A stretch of DNA of 64,000 nucleotides. Origin: Bog-756 sp963699345. GTDB lineage: Bacteria > Actinomycetota > Acidimicrobiia > Acidimicrobiales > RAAP-2. Made by a program: the position numbers and the translations under genes. Numbering within the stretch: position 1 is the stretch's first letter; each line of letters begins with the position of its first letter. Of the stretch, positions 60,087 to 64,000 are shown one piece after another. The stretch is taken from NCBI GenBank assembly GCA_963699345.1, contig CAVOTL010000005.1, positions 1,798,001 through 1,862,000 of the forward strand. Direction: 5' to 3'. The notes beneath the pieces are model-generated. The model saw nothing but the letters and a program-made list of their open reading frames with translations. It had not been told where the DNA came from and made no database searches.

Positions 60087-60923
60087 ATGCAGGTAGTGAT
60101 CCTGGGCAGCGGCAGTCCGCTCCCGTCCCCGGACCGGGCCGGACCCTCCACCCTGGTGCGTACCTCGGTGGGCGACCTCCTCTTCGACGCCGGCCGGGGC
60201 GTCCTCCTGCGGTCGGCCGCGGCATTTTCGGGCCCCGGGGCGTTCCGGGCCGTCTTCCTGACCCATCTCCACAGTGACCACGTCACCGACCTCAACGACG
60301 TCATCACCACCTGGTGGGCGACGTCGTTCACGCCGGATCCACTGAGCGTCATCGGACCCGTCGGCACCGGGTCACTGGTGACGGCGACCGAGGCCATGCT
60401 CGAGACCGACATCGGCTACCGACTGGCCCATCACGGAGACCTCACCTGGCGCCCCGACACGGCCGCCACCGAGGTGACCGGCGGCGTGGTGTTCGAGGAG
60501 GGGGCCGTCCGGGTCACCGCCGAACCGACCGACCACGCCCCGGTCCATCCCACGCTCGGCTACCGGGTGGACGACGGCGACGCTTCGGTGGTCGTGGCCG
60601 GGGACACGGTGCCGTGCGACGGGCTCGACCGCCTGGGCACCGGGGCCGACGTGCTGGTCCACACGGTGGTCCGCCGTGACCAGATCGAGGCGATCGGGCT
60701 GCCGCGACTGCTCGACGTCCTGGACTACCACTCGTCGGTCCAGGACGCCGCCCGGACCGCGGCCCGGTGCGGTGTCGGCACGCTGGTCCTGACCCACATG
60801 GTGCCGGCCGTGCAGCCCGGCGCCGAGCAGGAGTGGACCGACCTGGCCGCCGGCGAGTTCGACGGGACCATCGTGCTGTCCGACGACCTGACGACCATCG
60901 AGGTCCACCCGGTCGTTCAGTAG
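60087..60923 (+). CDS. Metallo-beta-lactamase fold hydrolase (RNase Z-like)
   Basis: The 278 residues begin MQVVILGSGSPLPSPDRAGPSTLV and carry the zinc motif HLHSDH (about 66-71), VVVAGDTVPCDGL (metal Asp) and a late His (LTHMVP). The layout follows the ribonuclease Z / arylsulfatase AtsA-like branch. Actual substrate is uncertain; without the flexible arm of true RNase Z it is probably a small-molecule hydrolase. ATG 60087 has GAGGAG nine bases upstream. It is followed by two DUF202 genes. Confidence 0.9.
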   Translation: MQVVILGSGSPLPSPDRAGPSTLVRTSVGDLLFDAGRGVLLRSAAAFSGPGAFRAVFLTHLHSDHVTDLNDVITTWWATSFTPDPLSVIGPVGTGSLVTATEAMLETDIGYRLAHHGDLTWRPDTAATEVTGGVVFEEGAVRVTAEPTDHAPVHPTLGYRVDDGDASVVVAGDTVPCDGLDRLGTGADVLVHTVVRRDQIEAIGLPRLLDVLDYHSSVQDAARTAARCGVGTLVLTHMVPAVQPGAEQEWTDLAAGEFDGTIVLSDDLTTIEVHPVVQ

Positions 60924-60944
60924 GCTGCGCCCGGTGACCCGCAG

Positions 60945-61313
60945 ATGAGCCAGGACGGAGCCGGCCAGGACTCGACCGAGGAGTCGGAGCCCGACGTCCG
61001 CTTCACCTACGCCAACGAGCGGACCTTCCTGGCCTGGAACCGGACCGCCCTGGCGCTGATCGCCACCGGGGTGGCCGCCACCCAGCTGCTGCCGGAGTTC
61101 CACATCGACGGCGGACGTCGCATCCTCGGCATTCCGCTGATCGCCCTCGGCGCCCTGGTGGCGTTCACCAGCTTCCGTCAGTGGCGGCTCAACGAACTGG
61201 CCATGCGCCGCCGGCAACCCCTCCCCCGCTCGCACATGTCGATGATCCTGTCGGTCGGTATCGCCGTCATCGCCGTCATCGCCATCGTGCTCGTCCTCGT
61301 CGGGCCCAAGTAG
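60945..61313 (+). CDS. DUF202 (YidH-type) membrane protein
   Basis: The 122 residues have the family signature ANERTFLAWNRTALALIATGVAA (about 23-45) and three hydrophobic segments. DUF202 proteins are small inner-membrane proteins of unclear function. It is followed after 12 bases by a second, shorter member, a pairing often seen. ATG 60945 is used; a GTG 11 bases upstream is out of frame. Confidence 0.9.
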   Translation: MSQDGAGQDSTEESEPDVRFTYANERTFLAWNRTALALIATGVAATQLLPEFHIDGGRRILGIPLIALGALVAFTSFRQWRLNELAMRRRQPLPRSHMSMILSVGIAVIAVIAIVLVLVGPK

Positions 61314-61325
61314 GTCGGCCCGACG

Positions 61326-61682
61326 ATGGAGGACGAGGTCGGAGCCGACGAACCGGAGATCGGAGCCCTCGCGGGGGACGAGGGGCTCGCCCCCGAACGG
61401 ACCCAGCTGGCGTGGGGTCGGACCGGCCTCGCCCTGTTGGTGGCCATCGCCGTACTGGCCCGGAAGGTGTGGTCGCTCAGTGGTCCCGTCGAAGTGACCG
61501 CCATCGTGCTGGTCGGCACGGGCGGGGTCATCTGGATGGTGGGCATGCGGCTGTCCCGTGACCTCCACCTGACGATGGAGCCGCACGGGCTCACCGGACG
61601 GCGGGCGTTCGGCCTGGTGACCGTGGGAACCATCGCCTTCGCCCTCGGCGGGCTGGCGTTCGCCATCGCCGCCGACCACTGA
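61326..61682 (+). CDS. DUF202 membrane protein (second)
   Basis: The 118 residues carry the equivalent LAPERTQLAWGRTGLALLVAIAVLA and three hydrophobic segments. The conserved ERTxLAWxRTGLAL matches the first copy. The two probably work together, as adjacent DUF202 genes do elsewhere; function is unknown. Confidence 0.88.
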   Translation: MEDEVGADEPEIGALAGDEGLAPERTQLAWGRTGLALLVAIAVLARKVWSLSGPVEVTAIVLVGTGGVIWMVGMRLSRDLHLTMEPHGLTGRRAFGLVTVGTIAFALGGLAFAIAADH

Positions 61683-61760
61683 CCGACGGCGACGTCAGGT
61701 CGTTCTCCTCTAGGAAGCCGTGACGGGTCCGCCCACCATGGTGGTGAGGAGGTGGGCGAC

Positions 61761-62303
61761 ATGAAGACGGTGATCATCTTCGAATCGGTCTACGGGGCGA
61801 CGGAGTCGGTGGCGAGGGAACTGGTCGCGGTGGCGCGTCAGCACGGCGATGCCGAGATGATCCGCGTCGAGGACGCGGATGCCGGCTCGCTCGACGGGGC
61901 CGACCTGGTACTGGTCGGTGGACCCACCCACCTGCACGGCCTCTCGACCCGGGCGTCACGCCAGAGCGGTCTCGGTGGGCCGACCCCGGACGACGGCGGC
62001 CATCGCGGGCCGGGAGCCGATCTCCCCGGACCCGGGCTGCGTGACTGGTTCCGAGCCGTCGGGCGGGTCGAGGGGACGGCCGCCGCCGCCTTCGACACCC
62101 GGTCGGAGGGGCCCGAGATCGTGACCGGGCGGGCTTCGATGGGTATCGCCCGCCGGCTCCACCATTTCGGCTTCACGGAGGTGGCCGCCCCGCGCAGTTT
62201 CCTGGTGACGCGGGACAACCAGCTGGTGGAGGGCGAGGCGGCGCGGGCCCGGCACTGGGCGGAGTCGGTCTTCGAATCGCTCCTGGCCGACGTGATGGGC
62301 TGA
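61761..62303 (+). CDS. Flavodoxin-like protein
   Basis: The 180 residues open MKTVIIFESVYGATESVARELV, the FMN phosphate loop (SVYGATES), with LVLVGGPTHLHGLS later forming the second FMN contact. Flavodoxins carry low-potential electrons. An insertion rich in Gly and Pro lies at about 72-96. ATG 61761 is preceded by GAGGAGG at good spacing; a GTG 9 bases upstream is less likely. No clear partner enzyme adjoins it. Confidence 0.85.
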   Translation: MKTVIIFESVYGATESVARELVAVARQHGDAEMIRVEDADAGSLDGADLVLVGGPTHLHGLSTRASRQSGLGGPTPDDGGHRGPGADLPGPGLRDWFRAVGRVEGTAAAAFDTRSEGPEIVTGRASMGIARRLHHFGFTEVAAPRSFLVTRDNQLVEGEAARARHWAESVFESLLADVMG

Positions 62304-62391
62304 TCCCGGGTGGGCCGCGGCCGTCACCGGCGGGGCGAGCTACCGTCGGTGGCGGGGTCCGTTCCGTGGGCCCGCCGGACAGGGGACAGCG

Positions 62392-62832
62392 ATGATCGAG
62401 GCCGTGGTCGAGCGGTGGCACCGCCACCTCCGAGGTGAGCTCCCGGGCGGGCTCGACGGCCTCCTGGACGACGACGTGGTGTTCTACTCACCGATCGTCC
62501 ATACGCCCCAGGTGGGCAAAGCCGTCACCAGCCTCTACCTCCAGGCCGCGGCGGTCGCCCTCCCCGGCGAGGCGGCCGGCGGGGCGGGGTCGGACGCGGC
62601 CGCGGCGAGCGGGGGGTTCCGCTACACGAAGCAGGTCCTGTCGGGTGACACCGCGGTCCTGGAGTTCGAGACCACCGTGGACGGGAGGTACGTCAACGGC
62701 GTGGACATCATCCGGTGCAACGACGCCAGCCGGATCGTCGAGTTCCGGGTGATGGTCCGACCGCTCCAGGCCGTCGAGGCCGTGCACCGCCAGATGGCCC
62801 GGACGTTTGAGGCCATGGGCCCCGGAGACTGA
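62392..62832 (+). CDS. NTF2-like/SnoaL-type protein (second)
   Basis: The 146 residues fit a small cone-shaped NTF2-like fold: RWHRHLRGELPGGLDGLLDDDVVFYSPIVHTPQVGKAVTSLYLQAAA, then FEFETTVDGRYVNGVDIIRCNDASRIVEFRVMVRPLQAVEAVHRQM. The ligand and role are unknown. It stands alone with an 88-base gap before it. Confidence 0.82.
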   Translation: MIEAVVERWHRHLRGELPGGLDGLLDDDVVFYSPIVHTPQVGKAVTSLYLQAAAVALPGEAAGGAGSDAAAASGGFRYTKQVLSGDTAVLEFETTVDGRYVNGVDIIRCNDASRIVEFRVMVRPLQAVEAVHRQMARTFEAMGPGD

Positions 62833-62880
62833 GGACCGGGGCGAGGGACGTCCGCGCCGACCCGGTCGTACACTCGGGAC

Positions 62881-63222
62881 GTGCAGTTCTACGGGAACGG
62901 GGGCAACTCCTGGATCGCCATCGTGGCGGTGCTGGCCGTCCTCGGCCTGAGGATGCTCTCCACCCAGCGCCGACGCCACGGCGGTCGTCCCGGCGGCCCC
63001 GGGCCGGCACCCGGGGCCATGCGCGGGTTCACCTCGGGCGCCCCACCGGCGACCGGGCAGCCGGCCACCCCGGGATTCACGGGGACGGCACCGGGGTGGT
63101 TCGTCGACCCGTTCGTGCGTCACGAGCAGCGCTACTGGTCGGGCACGGCCTGGACCGAGCACGTCATGGACGGGGGAGCCCCGTCGCTCGACCCACCGCC
63201 CCCGCCGCGACCCGACGCCTGA
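62881..63222 (+). CDS. DUF2510-domain small membrane protein
   Basis: The 113 residues have one N-terminal membrane helix (about 11-25, WIAIVAVLAVLGLRML), a Pro/Gly linker and the DUF2510 motif PGWFVDPFVRHEQRYWSGTAWTEHV. DUF2510 occurs in many actinobacterial membrane proteins and its role is unknown. The GTG at 62881 is the start. Confidence 0.8.
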   Translation: MQFYGNGGNSWIAIVAVLAVLGLRMLSTQRRRHGGRPGGPGPAPGAMRGFTSGAPPATGQPATPGFTGTAPGWFVDPFVRHEQRYWSGTAWTEHVMDGGAPSLDPPPPPRPDA

Positions 63223-63240
63223 CGTCCGGCGGCCGGGCCG

Positions 63241-63909
63241 TCAGGACGCCAGTGCGTAGACGCTGCCGGCGATGAGCCAGAGGCCGACGATCCCCGAGAG
63301 CGCGACGATGACCTGGTCGGTGTGACCGGTGATCCACGACCGCACCCTGGCCAGCAGCTCCCTGGTCGCTTCCGGTCTGGCCCAGGCGTAGATCTCCGCG
63401 GCGAGGTACGTGGCCGTCGACAACAGGCAGAAGAGCACGAGGGCGAGCGAGCTCTCGAACGAATTCAGCTCGGCGTCGACGATGACCGCGACACCGGCCG
63501 CCACCAGGCCCCACGGCTGGACCAGGGGGCCGAGGACGAAGGCGAACCACTTCGACATGTTGTCGACGCCGGTCTGCCACTTCGGCGGGTCCTTGGGCTT
63601 CTTGGGCGTGCCGATGCGGTGCCAACGCCGCACGGCGACGACGAGGAGCACCCCGCCGACCAGGATCTTGACCGCCAGGGCGGCGGTGGACGGCGCCGTA
63701 TCCGGCCTGGGCGCATTATCCCCCGTCGCCGCCAGCGTGATGGCCACCATGACGGCCAACGACAGGATCCACCCGCTGATGAAGCACGCCGCCTTGGCCA
63801 CGCCGCCCTCGGATGCCAGCACCACCGCGAAGGCGGTGAAGGGGATGGGCTCGAGGGTGATGGCCAGGGCGATGACGACGAGGTTGAGGACGAGCATCAG
63901 CCATCCCAC
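63241..63909 (-). CDS. GAP-family (Sap-type) membrane protein
   Basis: The 222 residues contain about six membrane helices (VLNLVVIALAITLEPIPFTAFAVVLAS, CFISGWILSLAVMVAITLA, ILVGGVLLVVAVRRW, WGLVAAGVAVIVDAELNS, ALVLFCLLSTATYLAAEIYAW and the final helix). The pattern fits the actinobacterial GAP/Sap family; in mycobacteria a member is tied to sulfolipid export. GTG 63909 is used; ATG 63897 has the better ribosome site (GGGGTGGG) and may be the true start. Confidence 0.75.
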   Translation of the reverse strand: MGWLMLVLNLVVIALAITLEPIPFTAFAVVLASEGGVAKAACFISGWILSLAVMVAITLAATGDNAPRPDTAPSTAALAVKILVGGVLLVVAVRRWHRIGTPKKPKDPPKWQTGVDNMSKWFAFVLGPLVQPWGLVAAGVAVIVDAELNSFESSLALVLFCLLSTATYLAAEIYAWARPEATRELLARVRSWITGHTDQVIVALSGIVGLWLIAGSVYALAS

Positions 63910-64000
63910 CCCGCATGTCGAACGGTGTCCATCGCTCCCACCCGGCGCCCGACGTCGGTGTCGGCCGCCCCCGTCTCCCGCCGCCGGCCCGGACCGTCGG

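Overview
The window looks like the replication-origin region of a high-GC actinobacterium. GTG starts and overlapping start/stop codons are frequent. The order dnaN-dnaA | rpmH-rnpA-yidD-yidC-jag-rsmG-parA-parB | amidase-like-trxA-trxB | murJ-DUF6049 | pcnA is the one I remember from Mycobacterium. A mycofactocin-type short-chain dehydrogenase and an F420-type luciferase-like oxidoreductase fit Actinomycetota, perhaps Acidimicrobiia; the class is inference. No rRNA, tRNA, CRISPR array, phage or transposase was found.

Layout. 1-2.4 kb: dnaN (cut by the window edge), an oriC-type spacer with DnaA boxes and an AT-rich element, and dnaA, all on the minus strand. 2.7-6.5 kb: six plus-strand genes for ribosome, RNase P, membrane insertion, RNA binding and 16S methylation. 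6.5-8.2 kb: a 1.7-kb apparently non-coding spacer with two parS sites and strong hairpins. 8.2-10.5 kb: parA-parB. 10.7-18.7 kb: a minus-strand block with a degenerate amidase-like protein, thioredoxin and its reductase, a membrane protein, DegV, MurJ and DUF6049. 18.8-27.3 kb: pcnA, ino1, padR, DUF5318, panB, rpsF-ssb-rpsR-rplI and dnaB.

27-40 kb is accessory: SRPBCC protein, formate dehydrogenase, ferredoxin, a large secreted beta-helix protein, Nudix, LysR/methyltransferase pair, dienelactone hydrolase, EEP-family hydrolase, CoA-transferase, F420 oxidoreductase and an alpha/beta hydrolase. 40-45.4 kb: a phosphate-uptake module, pstSCAB plus a PhoB-like regulator; the pstS and regulator promoters carry matching 11-nt-phased GTTCAC arrays. 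45.5-50.4 kb: two fluoride channels, a second orphan regulator, pgi and a frameshifted fatty-acid desaturase. 50.5-64 kb: PaaX-like regulator, SDR, sulfatase, sugar kinase, YaaA, HtrA-type protease, small NTF2-like proteins, a truncated methyltransferase, metallo-beta-lactamase, two DUF202 proteins, flavodoxin, DUF2510 and a GAP-family membrane protein.

No clearly new multi-gene system is evident. The strongest leads are the parS-bounded spacer with structured elements, the twin Pho-box promoters, unassigned palindromic operators upstream of formate dehydrogenase, the sugar kinase and yaaA, the amidase-like protein without its zinc ligands, the S18 tail, and three broken or doubtful reading frames (desaturase, pstB 5' end, methyltransferase remnant).
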